A stretch of 64,000 nucleotides of DNA from Agromyces protaetiae (GTDB lineage Bacteria; Actinomycetota; Actinomycetes; Actinomycetales; Microbacteriaceae). Numbering within the stretch: position 1 is the first letter of the stretch; every line of letters starts with the position of its first letter. The notes beneath the pieces were generated by a model. The model was not told the DNA's origin and did no database searches. It saw only the letters and a program-made list of their open reading frames with translations. The translations under genes and the position numbers were made by a program. This document shows, piece after piece, positions 19,384 to 26,702 of this stretch. The stretch covers positions 2,976,001-3,040,000 of the forward strand of contig NZ_CP133018.1 of NCBI RefSeq assembly GCF_030866785.1, given 5' to 3'.

Positions 19384-20696
19384 GCCGCCAGCCTACGGCG
19401 GCGAGCCTGCACCACGAGCCGGATCCCCGCGCCGAACGCGAAGACGGCGACGCCCGCCACGACCGAGGTCCACGGGAGGGTGATTACGAGCACGAGGCAT
19501 CCGATCGCACCCGCGACCGAGAGCGCGCGCGGCACCCGCCGCTCGCCGCGCGGCTGGGTGACGGCGGCGAGGTTCGCGACGAGGTAGTAGACGAGCACCC
19601 CGAAGCTCGAGAAACCGATCGCGCCGCGCAGGTCGGCGACGAGGATGAGTACGACGATCGCCCCCGCGACCACCGCCTCGGCGACGTGCGGGACGCGGAA
19701 GCGCGGATGCACCGCCGCGAGCGGCGCGGGGAGCTCTCGGTCGCGGGCCATCGCGAGGGTCGTACGCCCGATGCCTGCGATAAGCGCGAGCAATGCGCCG
19801 AGCGCCGCGAGCCCCGCGCCCGCGCGCACGATGGGCTCGGCCCAGGTCCAGCCGGCAATTTCGACGGTGTCGGCGAGGGGTGCGGTCGATGCGGCGAGCG
19901 CGGGCGCGCCGAGCGCGGCGAGCAGCGTGACCGCGATGGCGGCATACAGGGCGAAGACGATGCCGAGCGAGGTCTGGACGGCGCGCGGGATGGTGCGTGC
20001 CGGGTCGACGACCTCCTCGCCGAGTGTTGCGACGCGTGCGTAGCCTGCGAAGGCGAAGAAGAGTAGGCCGGCGGCCTGCAACACACCCCAGACGGATGTC
20101 TCGTCGGCACGCTCGGCCGTGAGGATCGCACCGCTCGGATCGGTGCCGGCGACGAACCCGAACGAGAGCCCGGTCGTCGCCCTCGTCGTCGCGACCACGA
20201 TGCCCGCGACGATGACGAGGACGAGCACCGCGAGCACGATCGAGACGATGATGGTCGCGGCTCGCGAGGTCCGCGTGATGCCGCGCAGGTTGATCGCGGC
20301 GATGACGAGCACCGCGGCGATCGCGGCGGGCCGCTGCCACTCGGCGGGCACGAGATAGGCGGCCGCGGTCATCGCCATGGCGGCGCAACTCGCGGTCTTG
20401 CCGATGACGAACCCCCACCCGGCGAGGAATCCGGGCCATTCGCCGAGCCGCTCGCGACCGTACCGGTACGCACCGCCGGACTCGGGGTAGCGCGCGGCGA
20501 GCTGCGCCGTGGACCCCGCGTTCGCGAACGCGACGAACGCGGCCAGCGCGAGCCCGACGAGCAGCAGATCCCCGGCGGCCGCCGCCGCGGGCGCGAACAC
20601 GGAGAACACGCCGGCGCCGATCATCGAGGCCAGCCCGATCGCCACGGCCCCGCCGAACGTCAGACGGCGCGCGAGGGAGGGCTGGTCACCGGTCAC
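19380..20696 (-). CDS. APC-superfamily amino-acid permease
   Basis: 438 residues with about 12 membrane helices. The N-terminus has the APC hallmark LTFGGAVAIGLASMIGAGVFSVFAPAAAAAG, followed by ARYPESGGAYRYGRERLGEWPGFLAGW. It imports amino acids or related solutes; the substrate is not readable. Translation starts at GTG 20696. The first 12 codons and the upstream bases are duplicated at 24437-24510 without the rest of the gene, showing that this permease was once part of the tandemly duplicated unit to its right. Confidence 0.88.
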   Translation of the reverse strand: MTGDQPSLARRLTFGGAVAIGLASMIGAGVFSVFAPAAAAAGDLLLVGLALAAFVAFANAGSTAQLAARYPESGGAYRYGRERLGEWPGFLAGWGFVIGKTASCAAMAMTAAAYLVPAEWQRPAAIAAVLVIAAINLRGITRTSRAATIIVSIVLAVLVLVIVAGIVVATTRATTGLSFGFVAGTDPSGAILTAERADETSVWGVLQAAGLLFFAFAGYARVATLGEEVVDPARTIPRAVQTSLGIVFALYAAIAVTLLAALGAPALAASTAPLADTVEIAGWTWAEPIVRAGAGLAALGALLALIAGIGRTTLAMARDRELPAPLAAVHPRFRVPHVAEAVVAGAIVVLILVADLRGAIGFSSFGVLVYYLVANLAAVTQPRGERRVPRALSVAGAIGCLVLVITLPWTSVVAGVAVFAFGAGIRLVVQARRRRLAA

Positions 20697-20697
20697 G

Positions 20698-20789
20698 CCA
20701 CGCAGCGTACCGGGCCCGGGTTACCGGCAGCCGTTTGCGCCAGCAGGCAATTTCGCGCGTCACCAGTGGAGTGTTCCGTTGCCGTTCAT
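20698..20789 (-). pseudogene. Deletion remnant of the hypothetical gene found intact at 24475-25263
   Basis: Just downstream of the PKD-like gene the sequence reads MNGNG (start at 20789), as in the intact copy, then runs into a stop after nine codons. Further on, RLPVTRARY matches the C-terminal RLSVTRARY of the intact copy. The middle (about 735 bp in the intact copy, about 40 bp here) has been lost. Only the two ends of the gene survive between the PKD-like gene and the permease. Confidence 0.7.
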
Positions 20790-20809
20790 CACGCGTCCGT
20801 GACGCGACC

Positions 20810-21637
20810 CTAGCGGCAGCCTGGGTCGTTCGGGTACTCGAGGCAGGTGCCGCGGGTGAGGCGCGTTTCGACGGTGACGACGCGGACCCGCATCGGCTCG
20901 GCCGCGACGTCGAGTTCACCGACGGTGGTCCAGCCGGAGCCGTCGAACCGATAGGCGGCCTCGAACGTGACGGTCGGCTGCACGTCGTAGAACCCGCGTT
21001 CTCGGTAGCGGTGACTCGTGGCGGTGTCGGTGAGCTCCTTGGCACGCAACTGCGACCAGGTCCTGCCGGGCGACGCGGACTCGATCCGGTCGCCGTCACC
21101 GGTGTCCCAGGCGAACGCGACCGGCGTGAAGCGGACCTCCGCCGGCCGGCCGAGCAACGGCGCGGACACGACCTGCTCGGTCGCGTGACTGACGAAGTTC
21201 GCCGGCAACCGCCGCACCGCGATGCCCGGCCCGGGCTCCATCGCCCCCTCCGGCACCGCCGGCACGAACGACGCGACATCCTCGAGCGTGACCCCCGGCG
21301 AACCGGGCTCGGCGGGCGCCGGAGTGGGCGGCGCCCACCCGCAGACCCCCGCCGCGCACCAGTCCGGTGTCCCACGCGAGTCGCCGCCTCCCTCGTTACC
21401 GCCTGCATGCTCTCGATCGACACGGCCGTCATCCGCGGAGCGGCCCCGAGAACCTTCTCCCGCTCGTACGTCAACGCGGCCGTTCTTCACCTTGGCGTCT
21501 TTCCAGTCCAGCTCGTTGGCGTACGCCCCGGCCGGCAGCCTCGAGCAGAACACAGTGATCAATGCGACCGCAACGCAGGTCAGTTGCAGAAGTCGTTGCC
21601 GCGCCACGCGTCGGAACCTTTCGCGATGAGCCGCCAT
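20810..21637 (-). CDS. Secreted PKD-like protein, copy 1
   Basis: 275 residues. A hydrophobic N-terminal segment (LLQLTCVAVALITVFCSRLPAGAYA) looks like a signal peptide, then comes a charged Gly/Asp/Arg linker to about residue 85. The C-terminal 190 residues include VTLEDVASFVPAVPEG and a PKD-type beta sandwich (VAFAWDTGDGD...TATSHRYRERGFYDVQPTVTFEA), and end CLEYPNDPGC. Bases 20774-21386 are about 98% identical to 25248-25860, but the N-terminal halves are unrelated. The start overlaps the end of the preceding lipoprotein gene by 58 bases, so the pair is probably coupled. Confidence 0.8.
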   Translation of the reverse strand: MAAHRERFRRVARQRLLQLTCVAVALITVFCSRLPAGAYANELDWKDAKVKNGRVDVRAGEGSRGRSADDGRVDREHAGGNEGGGDSRGTPDWCAAGVCGWAPPTPAPAEPGSPGVTLEDVASFVPAVPEGAMEPGPGIAVRRLPANFVSHATEQVVSAPLLGRPAEVRFTPVAFAWDTGDGDRIESASPGRTWSQLRAKELTDTATSHRYRERGFYDVQPTVTFEAAYRFDGSGWTTVGELDVAAEPMRVRVVTVETRLTRGTCLEYPNDPGCR

Positions 21638-22158
21638 CGATCGTCGGGGGCCGACTGGAAACGAACGACGGCCGGGAGTCGATCGATCCGGTCAGGAGGC
21701 GTGACATCGGCTCCACTTGCGTCGAGCACCCGCACGCCACTCGAATCGAAGCAGACGTAGGTCGACACGAACTCGACACCGCGTTGGCTCCATCGTTCGA
21801 ACACACGCATGGAATCGAATGAGGACTGCCCCTCGAAGCGACGCCCCTCGGAGAGCAGCCCAGCGAGTGAACTCTCGAGTTCCTCGGCGTAGTCGGGCGT
21901 AGCGACCTCCCCCAGACGCCCGACATCTTCCGGTGCGGAAAGACCATCCAGTACTTCGAGGTAGCGTCCGTACGCCCGGCTCGCCGCGGCGAGCGCCGCT
22001 TCGTCGGACGAGAAACCAGACTTCGCAGCCGGCCGAGCCGACTTCGTCGGAGGCCCGAGTTCAGCGGGCACGCCGCACCCGCTCGATGCAAGAACCAAAG
22101 CGGTGATGCCGATACACAATACGAGCCGAGCCCACGGCGTCCCACACCTCCATCGCAT
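21580..22158 (-). CDS. Small lipoprotein of the tandem array (1)
   Basis: 192 residues. A lipoprotein signal peptide ends in the lipobox ASSGC. The mature domain has the array pattern FSSDEAALAAASRAYGRYLEVLD, a central cysteine (YVCFD) and a C-terminal cysteine (GNDFCN), probably joined as a disulfide. It is the most divergent of the five. ATG 22158 is chosen because TACGTT lies 8 bases upstream and CTGTGGATAA exactly 27 bases before that, matching the other four promoters. It overlaps the PKD-like gene downstream. Function unknown; a cell-surface role is inferred. Confidence 0.8.
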   Translation of the reverse strand: MRWRCGTPWARLVLCIGITALVLASSGCGVPAELGPPTKSARPAAKSGFSSDEAALAAASRAYGRYLEVLDGLSAPEDVGRLGEVATPDYAEELESSLAGLLSEGRRFEGQSSFDSMRVFERWSQRGVEFVSTYVCFDSSGVRVLDASGADVTPPDRIDRLPAVVRFQSAPDDRWRLIAKGSDAWRGNDFCN

Positions 22159-22166
22159 GCCACCAA

Positions 22167-22209
22167 AACGTAGGCGACCGCGCCCACACCTGGGTCGAGT
22201 TATCCACAG
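22167..22209 (-). promoter_or_regulatory. Array promoter (1): CTGTGGATAA - 27 nt - TACGTT
   Basis: On the minus strand CTGTGGATAA (22209-22200) is followed by 27 bases and TACGTT (22172-22167), then 8 bases and ATG. No -35 hexamer is recognisable at the usual distance. The motif is the complement of TTATCCACAG, a perfect DnaA-box sequence, but its fixed promoter position argues for a transcription-factor site. Confidence 0.75.
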
Positions 22210-22231
22210 CGTCAGGCTCGGAGCGCGCTCA

Positions 22232-22813
22232 TCAGCAGACGGGCCCGCCGCTCCACGGCTTGCTGCCGTCGAGCAGGATGCGGGCGGCGTTCGCGGAGCG
22301 GAACGCCACCTCGACGGCGACGAGATCCTCGGCGTCTGCGGGCGCCGCGGTCCTGAGGTCCTCGGCGGGCGTCCCCCTGATGTCCAGACACATCGCAACA
22401 CTCAGGCGTGTGCGGTGGGAGTCGATCTCGACGAGCCGTGACGCCGTCAACGACGCCGGCGCGATGAGACGCTCACCGGTCTGCCGCATCTCCCGGAACC
22501 CGGCCAGCAGATCGAGCCCGTAGGTATCGGTCGCGACCTCGAGCACCCGCTCCGCGCCGGCCCCGCCGGCCGCGACGATCTCGGCTTCGAGAACGAGGTA
22601 TCTCTCATAGGTCGAGACCGCCGCATCGAGCGCCTCCTCGTCCGAGGCGAAGACCGGCTGCACCTCGGTCGGCGCCGCCGGGCGCAGATCCCGAAGCGCA
22701 CAGCCCGCAAATGTCGCGGTCATGCCCAGCAGCAGCGCCATCGCCGAAACCAGCCGAATCATGCGGCAACGCGTCGGCGCTGATCCCGGCCGCCGCTGCA
22801 TGGTGCGTGTCAT
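22232..22813 (-). CDS. Small lipoprotein of the tandem array (2)
   Basis: 193 residues. The signal peptide contains MALLLGMTATFAGC with Cys as the lipidation site. The mature domain is FASDEEALDAAVSTYERYLVLEAE, GFREMRQTGERL, AMCLDI and SANAARILLDGSKPWSGGPVC, with the array's central and terminal cysteines. It is very similar to the lipoprotein at 26693-27283, with long identical DNA stretches, and occupies the equivalent place in the duplicated unit, about 4.47 kb away. ATG 22813 follows TATCGT by 6 bases, so the mRNA should be leaderless. Confidence 0.8.
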   Translation of the reverse strand: MTRTMQRRPGSAPTRCRMIRLVSAMALLLGMTATFAGCALRDLRPAAPTEVQPVFASDEEALDAAVSTYERYLVLEAEIVAAGGAGAERVLEVATDTYGLDLLAGFREMRQTGERLIAPASLTASRLVEIDSHRTRLSVAMCLDIRGTPAEDLRTAAPADAEDLVAVEVAFRSANAARILLDGSKPWSGGPVC

Positions 22814-22819
22814 GCGTGC

Positions 22820-22862
22820 ACGATAGGCCGATCCGCGATGCGCCGACCGACGCTCTCCACAG
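22820..22862 (-). promoter_or_regulatory. Array promoter (2): CTGTGGAGAG - 27 nt - TATCGT
   Basis: CTGTGGAGAG (22862-22853), 27 bases, TATCGT (22825-22820), 6 bases, ATG. If transcription starts at the ATG, the motif spans about -49 to -40, a position typical of a class II activator site. Confidence 0.75.
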
Positions 22863-22943
22863 CCCTCACGAATCGCGCGTTCAGCCTCGGGCATTCGAGC
22901 ACGCGCCATACTTGGGGCGGACCGTCAGGTGGGCGGGGCACGG

Positions 22944-23591
22944 ATGTTGGGGGCAGCGGCGATGAGTGGTGCGAATCGGGCGGGTCTGGTCGACGGACGC
23001 GTGTCGCGACGGCTCCTCGCGGTACCCCTACTCGTCGCGATGACGCTGGGCGGCTGCGCGCCGATGCACGACATCGCGCTTTCCCCGGGCGAGGCCCAGC
23101 AGCCTGCTCCATCGGCGGCGCCGGAAGAGACCGCCGCGCAGCAGGCCCTCGTCGATGCGATCGCTGCGCGCCTCATCGCCGGCGAAGAAGTCGCCGCCTA
23201 CAAGGCCGCGAACCATCTGGCCATCTCCGACCCGGCGCGCGAGGCCGAGGTGGTTGCCGCTGCCGCAGCCTCAGCCGCAGAACACGGCGTCGACGAGGAC
23301 CTGGCCCGCGGTGTCGTCACCGATCAGATCGCCGCGAGCAAGATCGTGCAGGAGGGCTTCCAGCGGCTCTGGGCCGCGGGAGCCCCGGCGCCGGCCTCCC
23401 CCTCGCTCGACCGCGCCCGGGGCGTGATCTCGTCGGCCACGGCCACGATCGTAACCGAGCTCGCCGCCGGCCCGATCTGCCCGACCCCGGCAGCCCTCGC
23501 GCGCCTCAGCGACGAGCTGCAGCGGCTGGGCCTCGACCGCAAGGACAGCGACAGCGCCGCGCAGCGGGCGACCGCCTCTCTCTGCGCCTGA
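22944..23591 (+). CDS. Secreted chorismate mutase, AroQ-gamma type
   Basis: About 215 residues. A lipoprotein-like export signal (RRLLAVPLLVAMTLGGC) precedes an all-helical domain: ALVDAIAARLIAGEEVAAYKAANHLAISDPARE and EHGVDEDLARGVVTDQIAASKIVQEGFQRLW. It resembles the exported M. tuberculosis enzyme (Rv1885c), which converts chorismate to prephenate outside the cytoplasm. The start is uncertain among GTG 22929, ATG 22944 and ATG 22962. It is the only plus-strand gene in the lipoprotein array and has none of the array promoter motif. Confidence 0.75.
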   Translation: MLGAAAMSGANRAGLVDGRVSRRLLAVPLLVAMTLGGCAPMHDIALSPGEAQQPAPSAAPEETAAQQALVDAIAARLIAGEEVAAYKAANHLAISDPAREAEVVAAAAASAAEHGVDEDLARGVVTDQIAASKIVQEGFQRLWAAGAPAPASPSLDRARGVISSATATIVTELAAGPICPTPAALARLSDELQRLGLDRKDSDSAAQRATASLCA

Positions 23592-23635
23592 GCCGCCACA
23601 GAACCCGCCACGTCAGACTCTGACGAGCAGACCAC

Positions 23636-24181
23636 TCAACACGATGCCTCGTCAACTCCGCGCGCGCTCCTGGTGACGAGCAGCTTGTCGGGCGCGAAGG
23701 CGATGACCTTGACGACGAGGGGCGTCTCATCTGGACGGTTCGGTGTGACATCGTTGCCGGCAGCATCGAGAATGCGGCGGTCGCCTATCCCGAGACACAC
23801 GTCGAGCTCCATGGCTGCGCGAGACGCATCGATCGAGCGCAGCGCGGCGTCGAGTATCTCCGGGGTGCCAGTCGTCGTCGCCCCGGCCTCACGCAGCGCA
23901 CGGAACTCCGCGAGGAGCTCCCCGGCGTGAGCCCTTCCGGCGACGTCCAAGATTCGGGCGGGATCTCGACCTCCCTCGGCACTGATGCTCGAGGACATCT
24001 CGAGATATCCGAGGTAGGCCTCGACGGCGGCCCCGAGCGCGACATCGTCCGAAGCGAACATCGGCGTCGACGGCACCGACCCGGCCGATCGCGACTCACC
24101 CGCACACCCCGCCAGCGCAAGAACGGCACCAGCGGTCAGCGCACCGGCGAACTGACTTAAACGTTTTCTGAGGCTGCACAT
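23636..24181 (-). CDS. Small lipoprotein of the tandem array (3)
   Basis: 181 residues with signal peptide FAGALTAGAVLALAGC. The mature domain begins MFASDDVALGAAVEAYLGYLEMSSSISAEGG, with the central Cys in LDVCLGI and the last residue Cys (DEASC). It is more distant from members 2, 4 and 5 but has the same promoter layout. It ends 44 bases from the convergent chorismate mutase gene. No PKD-like partner follows it, unlike members 1 and 4. Function unknown. Confidence 0.78.
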   Translation of the reverse strand: MCSLRKRLSQFAGALTAGAVLALAGCAGESRSAGSVPSTPMFASDDVALGAAVEAYLGYLEMSSSISAEGGRDPARILDVAGRAHAGELLAEFRALREAGATTTGTPEILDAALRSIDASRAAMELDVCLGIGDRRILDAAGNDVTPNRPDETPLVVKVIAFAPDKLLVTRSARGVDEASC

Positions 24182-24189
24182 GGGGACCG

Positions 24190-24232
24190 ACGGTAGACCA
24201 CTCGGCGCGGCCTCCGCACGCGTTCTCCACAG
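24190..24232 (-). promoter_or_regulatory. Array promoter (3): CTGTGGAGAA - 27 nt - TACCGT
   Basis: CTGTGGAGAA (24232-24223), 27 bases, TACCGT (24195-24190), 8 bases, ATG 24181. The spacing from motif to -10 is identical to the other four array promoters, although the intervening bases are not conserved. Confidence 0.75.
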
Positions 24233-24436
24233 GGTAATGAGCCGCTCGATCCCACGCAGAAGGGCGGCTTCGGAACCTCCCGGCACACGAAGCCGGGCAT
24301 GCTTCAGCCGTCACCGCAGTCGGTCGGACCCAGCGCCCGAGCGTCCCGATCGCGCGCTCGAAATCCCGACGATCCGAGACTAAGATCCGATATCCTCACC
24401 CGGTGCCCAGCGGCGAAAAGCACGGCATCAAGAACA

Positions 24437-24510
24437 TCAGACGGCGTGCGAGGGAGGGCTGGTCACCGGCCACGTCACGCAGGGTACCGGGCCCGGGTTA
24501 CCGACAGCCG
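24437..24510 (-). pseudogene. 5' remnant of a second APC permease gene
   Basis: These 74 bases match 20660-20733 at about 69 positions. They contain the permease start region (GTG at 24473; VAGDQPSLARRL against MTGDQPSLARRL) and the bases before it. After about 12 codons the similarity ends. The remnant lies directly after the hypothetical gene at 24475, the same order as the permease after the deleted remnant in copy 1. It marks the left edge of the second unit of the tandem duplication. Confidence 0.75.
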
Positions 24511-25263
24511 GGCTCTCGAGAGGTCGAGTCCGGTGACCGAGTCGAACTTCCACCGGAGCCAAGCAGTGGATTCCACCGTCCAGTACGCGGCTGGGACGGT
24601 CTGTCCCGCATATTCGAACTCAAATCCCTCGATCGCCGCGACCCCCCGCGGTGTGACTCGTACCGCGTCGACCTGCTCCGCCACCGACGGCCAGTCGACA
24701 AGGCCGTGACGGTCGAAGTGGCTCGTTGCAAACTCGCACCAGGCTACAGCCGAGTCGATCACGATCTCGCTATGCGGCGTGACTCCGAGCGTCCACGCGA
24801 AGAGCGGTCCGTTTGCGCTCCCTCGAAACGTCGCCATATACGCCGCCCACATGCCTGGGTTGCGTTTGGTTCCCGTCGAGGTGAACAACGCGGCCGCAGG
24901 CTTCCCGGCCCATGATGCGTATGACGCGAGCCCGAACCTCTCGGGACGCGGCGGGCCGGGGCGCTCGGAGAACCACAGCGTCGACGAGTGGCTGTGGAGC
25001 TCCCGATGTAGGTTCTCGAGCCGTTTGAGCCTTGTGGAAGACGGTATTCGGTCGATCTCCGACGGGCGCACGCGATCCGCGAGCAGCGCCTGACCAGCGA
25101 GTCCCGGAGGGTTCAACGTTTCGACGAACGCCATCGCATCCCACATCTCCTCGGTCGCAAGGCCGAGCTCTCTGAGTTGCGCCACACCGTAGGAACGCGA
25201 ACCGCTCCATGCCTCAAGCCGCGCCAATCGAGCGCGGAACGCCGAGGCTCCGTTGCCGTTCAT
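24475..25263 (-). CDS. Hypothetical protein in the duplicated unit
   Basis: 262 residues, soluble, no export signal. Segments include MWDAMAFVETLNPPGLAGQALLADR, HRELHSHSSTLWFSERPGPP, FTSTGTKRNPGMWAAYMATF and VDWPSVAEQVDAVRVTPRG. I do not recognise the family. It starts about 20 bases after the PKD-like gene and looks co-transcribed with it. Its G+C is visibly a little lower than its neighbours (about 62% in one 60-base sample). In the other unit only its two ends remain, so it is dispensable there. Confidence 0.65.
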   Translation of the reverse strand: MNGNGASAFRARLARLEAWSGSRSYGVAQLRELGLATEEMWDAMAFVETLNPPGLAGQALLADRVRPSEIDRIPSSTRLKRLENLHRELHSHSSTLWFSERPGPPRPERFGLASYASWAGKPAAALFTSTGTKRNPGMWAAYMATFRGSANGPLFAWTLGVTPHSEIVIDSAVAWCEFATSHFDRHGLVDWPSVAEQVDAVRVTPRGVAAIEGFEFEYAGQTVPAAYWTVESTAWLRWKFDSVTGLDLSRARLSVTRARYPA

Positions 25264-25283
25264 CACGCGTCCGTGACGCGACC

Positions 25284-26102
25284 CTAGCTGCAGCCTGGGT
25301 CGTTCGGGTACTCGAGGCAGGTGCCGCGGGTGAGGCGCGTTTCGACGGTGACGACGCGGACCCGCATCGGCTCGGCCGCGACGTCGAGTTCACCGACGGT
25401 GGTCCAGCCGGAGCCGTCGAACCGATAGGCGGCCTCGAACGTGACGGTCGGCTGTACGTCGTAGAACCCGCGCTCGCGGTAGCGGTGACTCGTGGCGGTG
25501 TCGGTGAGCTCCTTGGCACGCAACTGCGACCAGGTCCTGCCGGGCGACGCAGACTCGATCCGGTCGCCGTCACCGGTGTCCCAGGCGAACGCGACCGGCG
25601 TGAAGCGGACCTCCGCCGGCCGGCCGAGCAACGGCGCGGACACGACCTGCTCGGTCGCGTGACTGACGAAGTTCGCCGGCAACCGCCGCACCGCGATGCC
25701 CGGCCCGGGCTCCATCGCCCCCTCCGGCACCGCGGGCACGAACGACGCGACATCCTCGAGCGTGACCCCCGGCGAACCGGGCTCGGCGGGCGCCTGAGTG
25801 GGCGGCGCCCACCCGCAGACCCCCGCCGCGCACCAGTCGGGCGTGCCACGCGAGTCGCCGTCGGTTGCGCCCGGCGACTCTCGGGCCGGTGACCTGCGGT
25901 CTGCGGTCGATTCACCCCCGGTCCTTCCGCCGATTCTCTCCCAACCGCCGAGCTCAACGGTTCCATTGCTGATGTCTCCGCAGATTCTGGTTTGATTCGC
26001 GTTACAACCTCCATACGCCCATGCTGAGGCTGCCCCACTCATGCTCAACGCCACGCCAGCGCCAGCCACGAGAGTGATCAGCAGAGCGCTTCGCCGGACC
26101 AT
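25284..26102 (-). CDS. Secreted PKD-like protein, copy 2
   Basis: 272 residues. The signal peptide is SALLITLVAGAGVALSMSGAASAWA, followed by a variable segment with a Cys pair (GGCNANQTRICGD) absent from copy 1. From about residue 83 it is almost identical to copy 1: CAAGVCGWAPP, a PKD-type core WDTGDGD/HRYRERGFYDV, and terminal CLEYPNDPGC. Unrelated N-termini joined to one conserved C-terminal domain suggest recombination or gene conversion. The start overlaps the upstream lipoprotein gene by 25 bases. Confidence 0.8.
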   Translation of the reverse strand: MVRRSALLITLVAGAGVALSMSGAASAWAYGGCNANQTRICGDISNGTVELGGWERIGGRTGGESTADRRSPARESPGATDGDSRGTPDWCAAGVCGWAPPTQAPAEPGSPGVTLEDVASFVPAVPEGAMEPGPGIAVRRLPANFVSHATEQVVSAPLLGRPAEVRFTPVAFAWDTGDGDRIESASPGRTWSQLRAKELTDTATSHRYRERGFYDVQPTVTFEAAYRFDGSGWTTVGELDVAAEPMRVRVVTVETRLTRGTCLEYPNDPGCS

Positions 26103-26653
26103 TGTTCGCTTCCGTTCAGAAGGACTCGTGAGTTGTCGGTGACATTGAAGGTGACTTCCAGCGAAGCAAGATCCTTACCCTCCGGCGTGACGTCGACGCC
26201 GTCCTCGTTGATGTATCGCGTCGGGCCGACATCGACGCACATGCCGAGCACGATCACGTTCCTGTCGCCGTCGATCTCAACAAGGTGAGATGACCGTAGT
26301 ACCGCCGCACCCGTGATGTGCACACCGGCCTGGCGCATGTCCCGGTAGTCCGCCAGCAGCTGCGTGCCGTACCGGTTTGTGGTCACCTCGAGGATCCGTT
26401 CGGCATCGGCCCCCTGATCCGCATTGATCTCCGCGTTCACGACGAGATACCGCTCGTAGGTGGCGACAGCGGCCGCGACAGCGTCGTCGTCGGAGCCGAA
26501 GACCGGCGCTTCACTCGGCGAGGCCGAGGGCGACGGCACCGCACCCGCCGGACCGCACGCACTCAGGCCGAGGGCCAAGAGGACGCCGACCGCGCACAAG
26601 TACGAACGCGCGCGCCGCACAAGCGGACCCGGCCGCGCACCCCTCAAGAACAT
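26078..26653 (-). CDS. Small lipoprotein of the tandem array (4)
   Basis: 191 residues. The signal peptide is AVGVLLALGLSAC, then a Ser/Pro linker (PSPSASPSEA) and the domain FGSDDDAVAAAVATYERYLVVNAEINADQG, YRDMRQAGVHI, MCVDV and VLLNGSEQWSGEALC. The central and terminal cysteines are kept. It is followed by the overlapping PKD-like gene, exactly as member 1, so lipoprotein plus PKD protein forms a repeated cassette. ATG 26653 is set by TACGGT 6 bases upstream. Confidence 0.8.
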   Translation of the reverse strand: MFLRGARPGPLVRRARSYLCAVGVLLALGLSACGPAGAVPSPSASPSEAPVFGSDDDAVAAAVATYERYLVVNAEINADQGADAERILEVTTNRYGTQLLADYRDMRQAGVHITGAAVLRSSHLVEIDGDRNVIVLGMCVDVGPTRYINEDGVDVTPEGKDLASLEVTFNVTDNSRVLLNGSEQWSGEALC

Positions 26654-26659
26654 GCGCCC

Positions 26660-26702
26660 ACCGTACGACCAGCGAGCGTAGGGCAGACCGACTTATCCAC
26701 AG
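26660..26702 (-). promoter_or_regulatory. Array promoter (4): CTGTGGATAA - 27 nt - TACGGT
   Basis: CTGTGGATAA (26702-26693), 27 bases, TACGGT (26665-26660), 6 bases, ATG 26653. The complement TTA at 26693-26695 is also the TAA stop of the preceding lipoprotein gene, so the upstream coding sequence ends inside the regulatory motif. Confidence 0.75.

Noticed and set aside
20698..25263. Insertion sequence carrying the hypothetical gene at 24475-25263
   Set aside because: I see no terminal inverted repeats or target duplication, and the other copy keeps both ends of the gene. Deletion there explains the difference better than insertion here.
22200..26702. TTATCCACA DnaA boxes at 22200 and 26693 as a possible replication origin
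   Set aside because: Only two perfect boxes, 4.5 kb apart, each in the same fixed place in a lipoprotein promoter. There is no dnaA, dnaN or AT-rich unwinding region nearby.
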